From: Thalassobellus sediminis
GTDB lineage: Bacteria; Bacteroidota; Bacteroidia; Flavobacteriales; Flavobacteriaceae
DNA: 64,000 nucleotides
Reading direction: 5' to 3'
Assembly: GCF_044386045.1 (NCBI RefSeq)
Contig: NZ_JBISCD010000038.1
Location: 243,934 to 307,933 of the forward strand
Position numbers and translations under genes: made by a program. Under the pieces are notes generated by a model. It saw nothing but the letters and a program-made list of their open reading frames with translations. It had not been told where the DNA came from and did not search any database. Below are positions 8,826 through 17,401 of the stretch, one piece after another (within the stretch, counting starts at the first letter, position 1; each line of letters starts with the position of its first letter).

Positions 8826-10169
8826 ATGTCATTATCACCACTTAACGCCATCTCTCCTATTGATGGAAGATACCGAAGTAAAGTAAACGAATTAGCACCT
8901 TATTTTTCTGAAGAAGCTTTAATAAAATATCGTGTTTTAGTTGAAATAGAATATTTTATTGCGCTTTGCGAAATTCCGTTACCTCAACTTGCAGCTATTG
9001 ACACTGCCATTTTTGAAGATTTAAGAGCTATTTACAAAACCTTTTCTACAGAAGACGCTCTTGCTATTAAAAAAATTGAAAGCGTTACAAACCATGATGT
9101 TAAAGCAGTTGAATACTTTATAAAAGAAAAGTTTGATGCTTTAGGTTTATCTGAATACAAAGAGTTTATCCATTTTGGATTAACCTCTCAAGATATAAAC
9201 AACACTGCCATTCCTTTAAGCATTAAAGAAGCAATGAATGATGTTTATGTTCCTGAATATTTAATTATTCTTGAAAAACTAAAAACATTAACTAAAGACT
9301 GGGCTGAAATTTCTATGCTTGCAAGAACTCATGGGCAACCAGCTTCTCCTACTAGATTAGGTAAAGAGATTGAAGTTTTTGTAGTACGTCTTCAAGAACA
9401 ATTTAATTTATTGAATGATATACCAAGTGCTGCTAAATTTGGTGGTGCAACAGGTAATTTTAATGCACACCACGTAGCCTATCCAAATATTGATTGGAAA
9501 GCTTTTGGAGGTAGTTTTGTTCAAGAAAAACTAGGTTTACAACACTCGTTTCCAACTACTCAAATAGAGCATTACGATCATATGGCTGCTTTATTTGATA
9601 CGTTAAAACGTATTAATACCATTATAATTGATTTAAACCGAGATATATGGACCTATGTATCTATGGATTATTTTAAACAAAAAATTAAAGCAGGTGAAGT
9701 TGGAAGTAGCGCTATGCCACATAAAGTAAATCCTATCGATTTTGAAAATAGCGAAGGTAACTTAGGTATTGCAAATGCTGTTTTCGAGCATTTATCGGCT
9801 AAACTACCGGTTTCAAGATTACAACGTGATTTAACAGATAGCACTGTTTTACGTAATGTTGGTGTTCCTTTTGGACATACTTTAATTGCTTTTAAATCGA
9901 CTTTAAAAGGTTTAGATAAATTACTTTTAAATGAAAGTAAATTTGCTGAAGATTTAGAAAACAATTGGGCAGTAGTAGCTGAAGCTATTCAAACTATTTT
10001 GCGTCGTGAAGCATATCCTAATCCATATGAAGCTTTAAAAGGGTTAACAAGAACCAACGCTAAAATAAACAAAGATTCAATCTCAAATTTTATTGATACC
10101 TTAGAGGTTTCAAATTCAATTAAAGTAGAATTAAAACAGATTACGCCTAGTAATTATACAGGAATTTAA
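8826..10169 (+). CDS. purB: Adenylosuccinate lyase
   Basis: 447 residues, normal length for bacterial PurB. It cleaves adenylosuccinate to AMP and SAICAR to AICAR, in the cytoplasm. The N-terminus ISPIDGRYRSKVNELAPYFS is characteristic of PurB. The fumarate-lyase signature GSSAMPHKVNPIDFEN carries the mobile catalytic-loop serine; LTSQDINNTA and ARTHGQPASPTRLGKE supply active-site His and Thr residues. A clear TATCTTTG promoter box precedes the ATG. A small membrane-protein gene starts 4 bp after the stop and a terminator follows that, so the two are probably one transcript. Confidence 0.96.
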   Translation: MSLSPLNAISPIDGRYRSKVNELAPYFSEEALIKYRVLVEIEYFIALCEIPLPQLAAIDTAIFEDLRAIYKTFSTEDALAIKKIESVTNHDVKAVEYFIKEKFDALGLSEYKEFIHFGLTSQDINNTAIPLSIKEAMNDVYVPEYLIILEKLKTLTKDWAEISMLARTHGQPASPTRLGKEIEVFVVRLQEQFNLLNDIPSAAKFGGATGNFNAHHVAYPNIDWKAFGGSFVQEKLGLQHSFPTTQIEHYDHMAALFDTLKRINTIIIDLNRDIWTYVSMDYFKQKIKAGEVGSSAMPHKVNPIDFENSEGNLGIANAVFEHLSAKLPVSRLQRDLTDSTVLRNVGVPFGHTLIAFKSTLKGLDKLLLNESKFAEDLENNWAVVAEAIQTILRREAYPNPYEALKGLTRTNAKINKDSISNFIDTLEVSNSIKVELKQITPSNYTGI

Positions 10170-10173
10170 AGCT

Positions 10174-10371
10174 ATGGCAATATTAAACGACAAACAATCT
10201 TTAATTCTTTGCGGCGTTATGGCCGGTGGAATTTTTGTTAGTGGAATTTTGGAAATTTTAACCAATTTTGTTGTTTTAACTATTTTAACACTTGTTTTTT
10301 TTACAATAATTCTGAATCTTTTTTTAATAAAGGAAAATTCAAAAAAAAAAGAAGATAACGATATCAAATAA
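10174..10371 (+). CDS. Small two-helix membrane protein, unknown
   Basis: 65 residues with two hydrophobic segments (about 10-30 and 32-54) and a highly charged tail (IKENSKKKEDNDIK). It starts 4 bp after purB and ends at the stem of a strong terminator, which supports it as a real co-transcribed gene despite its size. The antisense ORF over the same bases lacks such context. No family recognised. Confidence 0.6.
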   Translation: MAILNDKQSLILCGVMAGGIFVSGILEILTNFVVLTILTLVFFTIILNLFLIKENSKKKEDNDIK

Positions 10372-10402
10372 AAAAGGTTTACCAAAATGGTAAACCTTTT
10401 TT
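10371..10402. terminator. Bidirectional intrinsic terminator after purB operon
   Basis: Perfect hairpin with arms AAAAGGTTTACC and GGTAAACCTTTT around a short A/T loop, with flanking A- and T-runs. It separates the convergent purB and DUF4252 operons. Confidence 0.88.
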
Positions 10403-10423
10403 ATTAACATATATAATTAATTC

Positions 10424-10966
10424 TTACTTAAAGAAATTCATAATATCTGTAAGTTGGTTTTTATCAACTCCCGCCTTTTGTATCGCTCCTACTAATGTTA
10501 CCATCTTATCTGGATTCATATTACTTCCTAATACACGAACAACACCAAACCCTAACTCTTTAGAACTTCCAAAAAGGATAATTTCATCTGCTTCTTCATC
10601 TGTTCCAATATATTTTACAACTATTTTATTTCCTTTATCGCTAAACTCCATTAGATCGTTATACTTAGCATTACTTAAAATAGTTTTTACTATGTCTATT
10701 TCTGCTTTTAATTCTTCAGCATTATTTTCATTAGCCTTATATCCTAAAAAATTCAATTTACTTACAGAATTATAAGCCACAGTTTGTTCTTTAGTAAAAT
10801 TAGTCTGATCTATTTTCATCATAGACAATGGAATGTCTTGAGAAATAAAGTTTTTAGTCTCTTGCTTATCTACAAAATAACTTTGTAAACTTACACCAGT
10901 GCTACAGCTAACTAAGATAACTGTAGCAAATACGGTGCAAATTAATTGATTGATGGTTCGTTGCAT
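10424..10966 (-). CDS. DUF4252 lipoprotein
   Basis: 180 residues with a lipoprotein signal (LICTVFATVILVSCSTG, lipobox Cys at about residue 21). The rest resembles its upstream neighbour in layout: an N-terminal PLSMMKIDQTN segment, a middle with EIDIVKTILSNAKYNDLMEFSDKGNKI, and a C-terminal strand-helix (GSNMNPDKMVTLVGAIQKAG), consistent with DUF4252. It is the last gene of the sigma-factor operon (sigma, anti-sigma-like, DUF4252, DUF4252). It probably sits in an envelope membrane facing the periplasm. Function unknown. Confidence 0.78.
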   Translation of the reverse strand: MQRTINQLICTVFATVILVSCSTGVSLQSYFVDKQETKNFISQDIPLSMMKIDQTNFTKEQTVAYNSVSKLNFLGYKANENNAEELKAEIDIVKTILSNAKYNDLMEFSDKGNKIVVKYIGTDEEADEIILFGSSKELGFGVVRVLGSNMNPDKMVTLVGAIQKAGVDKNQLTDIMNFFK

Positions 10967-10980
10967 GATTGAATGATTTA

Positions 10981-11544
10981 TTAATTCTTTTTCTCTAAAT
11001 GCTTACCGCCTGGTATATTCATTTTATCGGTAAGTTTAGATATTTCATTTAAATCGATATCGCCAGTAAGCGACACAATTACAGTTTCAATTTTACGTTG
11101 CTCTCCATTAATTTCAACCCCTTCACCTTTCATAGCTTTATCTATACCACTAACGAAGATTAAAAGTTCTTTTACATGATCGGCATCTTTACCTTCTTTA
11201 ATATAAAATTTTACTTCGGTACCATCATCTTTAACTTCCATAAGTTCTTCTAACGAACTTGAACGCGATTTTACCCATTTTGAAAGATCGGCAGATATTG
11301 TTTTATTATCAGTTATTATCGTTTTAAAACTGGTAATACTTTTAACCATATCAATATAAGCTTTTGCTTCAGCATCATCTACATCAATACCCATTTTTGC
11401 TATCATTTGAAACATTTTTGGCTTAATGGAGACAAAAGTTACATCAGAATTGTCACTGTATTTTTCAAAAACATCTTTTTGAGCCATTCCTGTTAAAGGC
11501 ATTAACATAATTGCCATTATTAATACTATTAATTTATTTTTCAT
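10981..11544 (-). CDS. DUF4252 exported protein
   Basis: 187 residues from the Met at 11544, which gives a clean signal peptide (MKNKLIVLIMAIMLMPLTGMAQ); an earlier in-frame ATG at 11568 adds eight residues and is less likely. The mature part (KDVFEKYSDNSDVTFVSIKPKM at its start, ADHVKELLIFVSG near the end) matches DUF4252, a family of exported Bacteroidota proteins. It lies between the anti-sigma-like gene and a second DUF4252 lipoprotein, 14 bp from the latter. The pair may report on or respond to the envelope stress sensed by the sigma system, which is inference from position. Confidence 0.8.
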   Translation of the reverse strand: MKNKLIVLIMAIMLMPLTGMAQKDVFEKYSDNSDVTFVSIKPKMFQMIAKMGIDVDDAEAKAYIDMVKSITSFKTIITDNKTISADLSKWVKSRSSSLEELMEVKDDGTEVKFYIKEGKDADHVKELLIFVSGIDKAMKGEGVEINGEQRKIETVIVSLTGDIDLNEISKLTDKMNIPGGKHLEKKN

Positions 11545-11575
11545 TTTATTTATTTTAAAGGTTTTCATTATTTAA

Positions 11576-12070
11576 TTATTTGTTTGTTTTAAAAATTATA
11601 CTTGTTCCGTTTTCAATTTCATTAAGGTAACTTAAAGTAGACGTTCCTTTATTTACTTCGTTTAAGTAACTTACAGTAGAAGCTCCCTTATTAAAATGAC
11701 TCGAAATCATTGCTAATGAATTTGATAGTTCATTATAAGCATCTTCAGGGTTATTATAAGTTCCATATACATATTCGTCATATGATGATGAAATCAATGG
11801 TTTTGTATAATAAATACTTAACATAAGAACAGCTACGGCTGCGACAGAAATCCATTTATAGTTAAATACTTTTTTAGTTTTTAATGGAATGTCTTTAGTA
11901 AATTGTTCTTCCTTGTTTACCAAAAAATAGGTGAACATGGGTTTGTACATTTCTAAATGTGGCGCTACAGTTTCTTGCGAAAAATAGTTTTTTAACTGCT
12001 GCTCTTCTTTTAGAGTTGTTTCTCCGTTCTCGTATTTTTCTAGTAATTCTTCTATATTATTTAATACCAT
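11576..12070 (-). CDS. Anti-sigma-like single-TM protein with tandem C-terminal repeats
   Basis: 164 residues. Residues 1-70 are cytoplasmic in type (MVLNNIEELLEKYENGETTLKEEQ, the opening seen in anti-sigma regulators of this phylum), one TM segment lies at about 74-90, and the rest is periplasmic. The C-terminus carries a 13-residue tandem duplication (NKGASTVSYLNEV then NKGTSTLSYLNEI, then a partial third unit). It overlaps the sigma gene by 14 bp, which implies coupled translation and fits the usual sigma/anti-sigma pairing. No zinc-binding HxxxCxxC motif or FecR domain is visible. Its role as anti-sigma factor is inferred from position and topology. Confidence 0.7.
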   Translation of the reverse strand: MVLNNIEELLEKYENGETTLKEEQQLKNYFSQETVAPHLEMYKPMFTYFLVNKEEQFTKDIPLKTKKVFNYKWISVAAVAVLMLSIYYTKPLISSSYDEYVYGTYNNPEDAYNELSNSLAMISSHFNKGASTVSYLNEVNKGTSTLSYLNEIENGTSIIFKTNK

Positions 12071-12566
12071 AATTATGTGTATTAGTTAATTTTTCTCTTA
12101 TTGTTTTTCTTGCTCTCGATAAGTTTACTCGTACTGCCGTGTTATTCATATCTAACATTTTTGCAATCTCATCAAAATCGTAATCTTCTATATCTCTTAA
12201 TTGAATAATCATTTTTTGCTGCTCAGGTAACTCTTCAATTATTTTAGCAACCCAATTTACACTATCATTTAACTCAACTTGTTTTTGTAATTGTGTATTA
12301 CCATCCTCATAGTTACTGTGTACAATTTTTAAATTTTGTGCTTGCTTTGACTTTAATTTATCAAAACAAAAATTCTTTGTCATAGTCATTGAAAATGCTT
12401 CTACATTTTTATACTCTTGCATCTTCGTTTTATTATTCCATAACTTCAACAAAACCTCTTGTGTTGCATCTTCAGCTTCTTCAGTAGACACTAGCAATCG
12501 TTTTGCTAAACGAAAGACCTTATCTTTAAAAGGCATTACAATATTTAAAAACTCTGTCTGAGTCAT
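12057..12566 (-). CDS. ECF RNA polymerase sigma factor
   Basis: 169 residues with sigma-70 region 2 (FKDKVFRLAKRLLVSTEEAEDATQEVLLKLWN, residues about 13-44) and region 4 (ELPEQQKMIIQLRDIEDYDFDEIAKMLDMN, about 115-150, with a helix-turn-helix), and no region 1 or 3: an ECF sigma factor. First gene of a four-gene operon whose other products are membrane-bound or exported. Expected role: directing polymerase to genes answering an envelope signal. The regulon cannot be seen here; autoregulation would be typical. Confidence 0.92.
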   Translation of the reverse strand: MTQTEFLNIVMPFKDKVFRLAKRLLVSTEEAEDATQEVLLKLWNNKTKMQEYKNVEAFSMTMTKNFCFDKLKSKQAQNLKIVHSNYEDGNTQLQKQVELNDSVNWVAKIIEELPEQQKMIIQLRDIEDYDFDEIAKMLDMNNTAVRVNLSRARKTIREKLTNTHNYGIK

Positions 12567-12738
12567 TTTATTTTTGGTTTGGTTTAGTTAAAACAACTCT
12601 ATTAAGGCTGTTTGATATTACGACGATGCACATTCTATTTTGTTACAATGAAAATTAAATTCATTCATTTTATTTTTTTATTACACAATAATGTAAGTAA
12701 ATTTAGGGTTTTATAGACTACTTATAAAAACTCAATAA

Positions 12739-14172
12739 ATGAAAAATATAAAAGCCCTTGTTCTAATCCTCATAGTTGCTATTAGTACAGTAAGTTGTTT
12801 TGAAGATAATGATGACAATATTGTTTCTGCTAGTCAAATAAACGATTTCGTATGGAAAGGAATGAATGTTTTTTATCTCTATAAAGAAAATATTTCAAAT
12901 CTTGCAAATGATAGGTTTACTAATAATGGTGAATATGCTAATTACTTAAATAGTTTTAATTCTCCCGAACAATTGTTCGAAAGCTTAATTTATGAAAGAC
13001 AAACCATCGACAGATTTAGCTGGATAGTAGATGATTATTTTGAATTGGAAAATCAGTTTAATGGTATTTCAAACACAAATGGTATTGAGTTTGGTTTCTT
13101 TTCTAATCCTAACATTGCCAATGAAGGCATAGGTGTTATAAAATTAGTATTACCTAATAGCCCAGGTGATATTGCAAATTTAAAACGTGGTGATATTTTT
13201 TATGGTATAAACGGACAAAGGCTTACTAATCAAAACATAAATGAGTTATTAAGTCAAGAAACCTACACTTTAAATCTTGGTTTTTATAACGACAAAGGCA
13301 CACCAGAAACAACAGATGATAGCATTGACCCATTAAATGAAGATATAACATTAACTAAAGTTCAATATACTGAAAACCCTGTTTACCAAACTAATATATT
13401 TAATATTGGTGGTAAAAATGTTGGTTACTTAATCTACAATGAGTTTAACAATAGTTTTGAAACGCAATTAAATGATGCCTTTGGTGAATTTAAATCAAAT
13501 AACATTCAGCATTTGGTTTTAGATTTACGCTACAATCCAGGAGGCCGTGTAAGTACTGGAACATTTTTAGCAAGTATGATAACAGGACAATTCACAGGTG
13601 AAATTTTTAGTAAAGTTATTTATAATGAAGATTTACAAGAAGCAAATAACATCTACACTTTTGATACTAAAATAGAAAATGGCAATACCATTAATAGCTT
13701 AAATCTTCAAAAGCTTTATGTGTTAACAACAAGTAGATCTGCATCGGCGAGCGAGGGTTTAATAAATGGCTTAGCTCCATTTATAGAAATAGTACAAATA
13801 GGCACTAACACAACTGGAAAAACACAAGCATCTATTACAATTTATGACTCTGAAGATTTTGGAAGACAAGGTGCAAATCCAAATCACACATATGCTATGC
13901 AGCCTCTTGTTGCAAATGCTATAAATAAAAATGATGTGGCTGTACCAGGTTCTGGACTAACCCCATCAATTGGATTTGAATACCAAGAAAACCCTTTTAA
14001 TTACGGGACATTAGGTGATATAAATGAACCCCTATTAGCAATTGCTTTAGCTGACATTGAAAATTCAACTTCTAAAATTTCAAAAATAAAATCTAAGGAC
14101 AACTCTTCATTAAAATTAATATTTGACAGTAACGATCTTAATCCTTATGAAGGTGGTATGCGTATTGAATAA
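12739..14172 (+). CDS. S41 family C-terminal processing peptidase, lipoprotein
   Basis: 477 residues with lipoprotein signal (VLILIVAISTVSC, Cys at about residue 20). A PDZ-like segment (IGVIKLVLPNSPGDIANLKRGDIFYGINGQRL cut here as the region near residues 132-160) precedes the S41 core. The core has VLDLRYNPGGRVSTGTFLAS, the nucleophile region LTTSRSASASEGLINGL (Ser around residue 335) and the general-base Lys in GTNTTGKTQAS about 25 residues later, so the Ser/Lys dyad appears intact. Such enzymes degrade or trim proteins in the periplasm. It is followed after 12 bp by a PP-loop ATPase gene, with no functional link known. Confidence 0.88.
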   Translation: MKNIKALVLILIVAISTVSCFEDNDDNIVSASQINDFVWKGMNVFYLYKENISNLANDRFTNNGEYANYLNSFNSPEQLFESLIYERQTIDRFSWIVDDYFELENQFNGISNTNGIEFGFFSNPNIANEGIGVIKLVLPNSPGDIANLKRGDIFYGINGQRLTNQNINELLSQETYTLNLGFYNDKGTPETTDDSIDPLNEDITLTKVQYTENPVYQTNIFNIGGKNVGYLIYNEFNNSFETQLNDAFGEFKSNNIQHLVLDLRYNPGGRVSTGTFLASMITGQFTGEIFSKVIYNEDLQEANNIYTFDTKIENGNTINSLNLQKLYVLTTSRSASASEGLINGLAPFIEIVQIGTNTTGKTQASITIYDSEDFGRQGANPNHTYAMQPLVANAINKNDVAVPGSGLTPSIGFEYQENPFNYGTLGDINEPLLAIALADIENSTSKISKIKSKDNSSLKLIFDSNDLNPYEGGMRIE

Positions 14173-14184
14173 ACATCTATAATT

Positions 14185-14907
14185 TTGAAAAAATACAAAA
14201 CCTACTTTAACTGGAGTTCTGGAAAAGACTCGGCTTTAGCTCTCTACCACTTATTACAAGACGAACACTACTCTGTTGAAGAATTAATTACCACAGTAAA
14301 TAGTCATTACAATAGAGTGTCTATGCACGGATTGAGAAAAGAATTACTCCTTGCTCAAACGGATGCTATTAATATTAAAGCGAACCTTATAGAATTACCA
14401 GAAATGCCAAGTATGGAAATCTATGAACAAAAAATGCTTGAAACGGTTTCTAGACTAAAAAACAACGGATTTACACATAGCGCTTTTGGTGATATTTTTC
14501 TAGAAGATTTAAGAACTTATAGAGAAGAGCAATTAGCCAAACAAGGTTTTAAAGCTGTTTTCCCTATTTGGAAACGAGATACAAAAACACTTCTAAACGA
14601 GTTTTTAGATTTAGGCTTTAAAACTATTATTGTTTGTGCCAATTCTAAATATTTTGGAGAAGACTTTGTGGGAACTATTATTGACAAAAACTTTATAGAC
14701 AATCTTCCTGAAGGTGTTGACCCCTGTGGTGAAAATGGAGAATTTCACACTTTTTGTTTTGATGGACCCATTTTTAAAAACCCTATTCCTTTTACTATTG
14801 GCGAAAAAGTATATCGTGAATATAACGCTCCAAAATCTGACGATGATTCTATTTGTAAAAGCGACTCTGAAAAATACGGGGTTTGGTATTGCGATTTAAT
14901 TCCATAA
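14185..14907 (+). CDS. Dph6-family PP-loop ATPase (adenine nucleotide alpha hydrolase-like)
   Basis: 240 residues beginning at a TTG codon. The PP-loop FNWSSGKDSALALYHLL (residues 8-24) marks an N-type ATP pyrophosphatase; the C-terminal GVDPCGENGEFHTFCFDGP motif identifies the Dph6/ATP_bind_4 group (PF01902). Eukaryotic Dph6 amidates diphthine on EF2, but bacteria have no diphthamide, so the true substrate is different and unknown; labels such as diphthine-ammonia ligase should be read with care. A paralogue of the same group lies at 20260-20910, and both flank the cobalamin receptor and cobU-C genes. A terminator follows directly. Confidence 0.82.
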   Translation: MKKYKTYFNWSSGKDSALALYHLLQDEHYSVEELITTVNSHYNRVSMHGLRKELLLAQTDAINIKANLIELPEMPSMEIYEQKMLETVSRLKNNGFTHSAFGDIFLEDLRTYREEQLAKQGFKAVFPIWKRDTKTLLNEFLDLGFKTIIVCANSKYFGEDFVGTIIDKNFIDNLPEGVDPCGENGEFHTFCFDGPIFKNPIPFTIGEKVYREYNAPKSDDDSICKSDSEKYGVWYCDLIP

Positions 14908-14910
14908 AAA

Positions 14911-14941
14911 AATGCCACCATATAGAAGTTATGGTGGCATT
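14911..14941. terminator. Bidirectional intrinsic terminator
   Basis: Perfect 11-bp stem (AATGCCACCAT / ATGGTGGCATT) with a 9-nt loop, A-run before and T/A-rich tail after; it separates the convergent PP-loop ATPase and TonB receptor genes. Confidence 0.88.
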
Positions 14942-14963
14942 TAAAATTGACTTTATTCTCTCA

Positions 14964-16826
14964 CTATAAAGTCAATTGAAATCCTAATCTAACATTTCTT
15001 CCTTTGGTTGCATAACCTGGCACATCTACATAATCTTCATTTAAGATGTTATCAAGCCCTCCAAAAAACTTAATTTTATTTTTCAAAGCTGTATGACTTA
15101 CATACAAATTAACTAAACTAAAGCTATCTAAAAGTGGCACAAAACTATTTTCGAACCTATCATGAGTGTATTGGTAAGATAGAGAAGCGAAAGTAGTTTT
15201 AGAAAAATCGTAACCCAATTGTAAATTAGCTTTATGCTTAGGTATTCTACGAGCTAAACTTTCTTTATATTCTGTAAATGTATAATTAGCTGTAACAGAT
15301 AATTTCTCAACTGGTGTTGTATTAACTTCAACCTCTACACCACGCGCATGTAACTTATCTATAGCATTTAAATAGCCTCCATTAAGCCATAACACGGTAT
15401 TTTTTTCTTCTCTGTTAAAGAAAAGCCCTGTTACTCTAAAATTATTATTTAGTTTAAATTCAGCTCCAGCTTCTATAGTTCTATTCTCTTCTGGTTCTAA
15501 ATCTAGATTAGCACCAAAATCACCAAATAGTTGAGATAAAGAAGGGGTTATAAATGATGTACTAAAAGACCCAAAAATCTTTGTGTAACGATCTTCATCA
15601 GATTTAATAGTAAATGAAGGATTTAAATTATATGTAAAATGAGATCCATAGTCACTGTGATTATTTAAGCGTGCTCCCGTATTAATATTTAATCCAAAAT
15701 CTGAAACATATACAAAATTAGCATACGGGTCAACGATAGTAAACCTTACATCGTTAGCAAATACAGCCTTATTTTCAATAGCATTCAAACCAACAATAGT
15801 ATAGAACATTTTATCAAAAACATATTTATTATAAACATCTAAAACATAATTTTTAGAATTAAATATAGAAGGGAAAGCAGAAATAAACTCTCTTTCATAC
15901 TCACTATAAGCAGCATTTAAATTTACGCTACCATTTCTATATTTAAATTTAGAAGAAATACCTACTCGAGATTGTTCATTATTAAACTCATCATCAGTAT
16001 CAACTAAACTAAAATTAGAATCGTACCCATCAATTTCTGATTTTGTATCCGTAAAATTTCCGTATACATTTAAAGAAAAAGCGTTACTAAACTTATAACC
16101 CAAATTAACATCTACGCCATATTTATTGTAAACATCTTTCTCATTATTATCGCTAATTACAGCAGAAATACCATCAGAAAATTGATTACTAAATGCAGCA
16201 CGATATGTAAACTTATTTAAAGTTCCACTTAATGCAACACTATTATTAAAATCGGCAATTTTATAATTTTGATCAGATTCCGTTTGATTTGTTCCGAAAC
16301 TTGAAGAAAAAACGGCGCTAATTTTTTTAGCATCTGCCTTTTTTGTTGTGATATTTATAACTACTGATGCAGCTCCACTACCATATAAAGTACTTGCCGC
16401 TCCTTTAATTATTTCTATAGACTCAATTTGATTTAAATTTAAAAGTCTAAGATCATACTCAATATTAATTTGAGATGGATCACTTACTTGAATACCATCA
16501 ATTAAAACTAAAACTTGACGATTACGACCTCCTCGAGCGTATACACCTAAATTCTGACCGGCATTACTTCTACTACCGTTAATTTCGATACCTGATTGTG
16601 CATTAATTAATTCTGAAACCGTTCTTCCTTGATTTCTTTCAATATCAATTCTTGATATTTTAATAACAGACTTCCCTGAGTTTTCACGTTTTAATTTAAA
16701 ACGAGAATCTGTAATAACAACTTCATCTAGTTGTTCTACTTTTGTTGAATCTACCTGCTGTTGTGCAAATCCAATCATAGATATACCAAAACATAGTACA
16801 CCTAAAACATTTGTTTTTTTGTTCAT
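14964..16826 (-). CDS. btuB: BtuB-like TonB-dependent outer-membrane receptor (cobalamin/cobinamide)
   Basis: 620 residues: signal peptide to about residue 21 (GVLCFGISMIGFAQQ), a TonB-box-like stretch (QLDEVVITDSRFKLKRENSG), the plug (about 50-165, with GVYARGGRNRQVLVLIDGIQ and SIEIIKGAASTLYGSGA) and a 22-strand-type barrel ending GRNVRLGFQLTL with terminal aromatic/Leu as usual. About the length of E. coli BtuB (614). The cobalamin riboswitch in its leader makes a corrinoid substrate very likely, as do the divergent cobUTSC genes. It imports the ligand across the outer membrane using TonB energy; the BtuFCD-like genes at 20997-23963 would complete the route. Confidence 0.9.
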   Translation of the reverse strand: MNKKTNVLGVLCFGISMIGFAQQQVDSTKVEQLDEVVITDSRFKLKRENSGKSVIKISRIDIERNQGRTVSELINAQSGIEINGSRSNAGQNLGVYARGGRNRQVLVLIDGIQVSDPSQINIEYDLRLLNLNQIESIEIIKGAASTLYGSGAASVVINITTKKADAKKISAVFSSSFGTNQTESDQNYKIADFNNSVALSGTLNKFTYRAAFSNQFSDGISAVISDNNEKDVYNKYGVDVNLGYKFSNAFSLNVYGNFTDTKSEIDGYDSNFSLVDTDDEFNNEQSRVGISSKFKYRNGSVNLNAAYSEYEREFISAFPSIFNSKNYVLDVYNKYVFDKMFYTIVGLNAIENKAVFANDVRFTIVDPYANFVYVSDFGLNINTGARLNNHSDYGSHFTYNLNPSFTIKSDEDRYTKIFGSFSTSFITPSLSQLFGDFGANLDLEPEENRTIEAGAEFKLNNNFRVTGLFFNREEKNTVLWLNGGYLNAIDKLHARGVEVEVNTTPVEKLSVTANYTFTEYKESLARRIPKHKANLQLGYDFSKTTFASLSYQYTHDRFENSFVPLLDSFSLVNLYVSHTALKNKIKFFGGLDNILNEDYVDVPGYATKGRNVRLGFQLTL

Positions 16827-16903
16827 TTTAATGAATAATTAATCGAGATGGTATGTATTATCATACGCAAACTTTTATCCCGAAAGTTTAACTTATTTGT
16901 TTC

Positions 16904-17087
16904 GAATTGGCAGGTCTCCTGACTTGCGTCTTAATAGATGTCTTCCCAGATATATTATCCAGTGACTTGAAGTATACTATTAAGCATCCTAATAAAAGGA
17001 CTAAGCTTACAGTTGCGGGAACAGTTCTGGATTTTAACCAGATTCCCTTTTAATTTGTTCAGTTTAATACTGAACAAAACCAAATTC
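16904..17087 (-). promoter_or_regulatory. Cobalamin riboswitch
   Basis: Read on the minus strand, the leader carries the conserved B12 box (GTCAGGAGACCTGCC, ending near 16909), the core element AAGGGAATCTGGTT and AACTGTTCCCGCA, and a peripheral hairpin with a perfect 10-bp stem TTTGTTCAGT at 17054-17078. The outer P1 stem can form between 17080-17087 and 16904-16910 with one bulge. All parts of a standard cobalamin riboswitch are present in order, about 78 bp before the receptor gene. Cobalamin binding would be expected to reduce receptor expression. Confidence 0.95.
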
Positions 17088-17091
17088 TGTG

Positions 17092-17099
17092 CAAAAATA
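17092..17099 (-). promoter_or_regulatory. -7 box TATTTTTG for the btuB riboswitch transcript
   Basis: The plus-strand CAAAAATA is TATTTTTG on the minus strand. A start a few bases downstream would begin the RNA right at the 5' strand of riboswitch P1, a good fit. The rest of the gap to cobU (about 17100-17340) shows AT-rich sequence with a stray TACTTTTG box at 17246 and nothing else recognisable. Confidence 0.5.
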
Positions 17100-17341
17100 A
17101 TTGTTTTAATTTAACTTCTCTTATAAACTTTACTCTTTCTTATTCATTTTACAAATAAGATAAATAAACCCTATAAGAAAATGAGCTATAATTACGCCGC
17201 CTACTATCATATAGTATTATATCGGAATCATTTCTCATTGTCAAATACTTTTGCCAAAAGTAATAAGCTATAAAATATCTAAAGATGACAATTATCATAT
17301 CCTACTCATGAAATACATTTTTTATAATCATAAAGCTTTTT

Positions 17342-17374
17342 ATGACGTAATTATTAAAAAAATAATAACCTTTG
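17342..17374 (+). promoter_or_regulatory. Probable promoter of cobUTSC
   Basis: The segment ends in TAACCTTTG (17366-17374), 27 bp before the cobU ATG. About 40 bp here align with the region before the btuF-like gene: both share a run AAAAAAATAAT followed by A/G and ACCTTTG, and similar upstream T-rich/GAC bases. The shared layout suggests the same sigma factor or regulator. Confidence 0.45.
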
Positions 17375-17401
17375 TAACCAAGAATCAACAACACAAAATT
17401 T

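Noticed and set aside
9668..9964. 98-codon minus-strand ORF inside purB
   Set aside because: Shadow of the purB reading frame; no independent support. The same applies to similar antisense ORFs within other genes.
14185..14907. Diphthamide synthesis enzyme
   Set aside because: Family match only; bacteria have neither EF2 diphthamide nor the other Dph enzymes, so the named reaction is not credible here.
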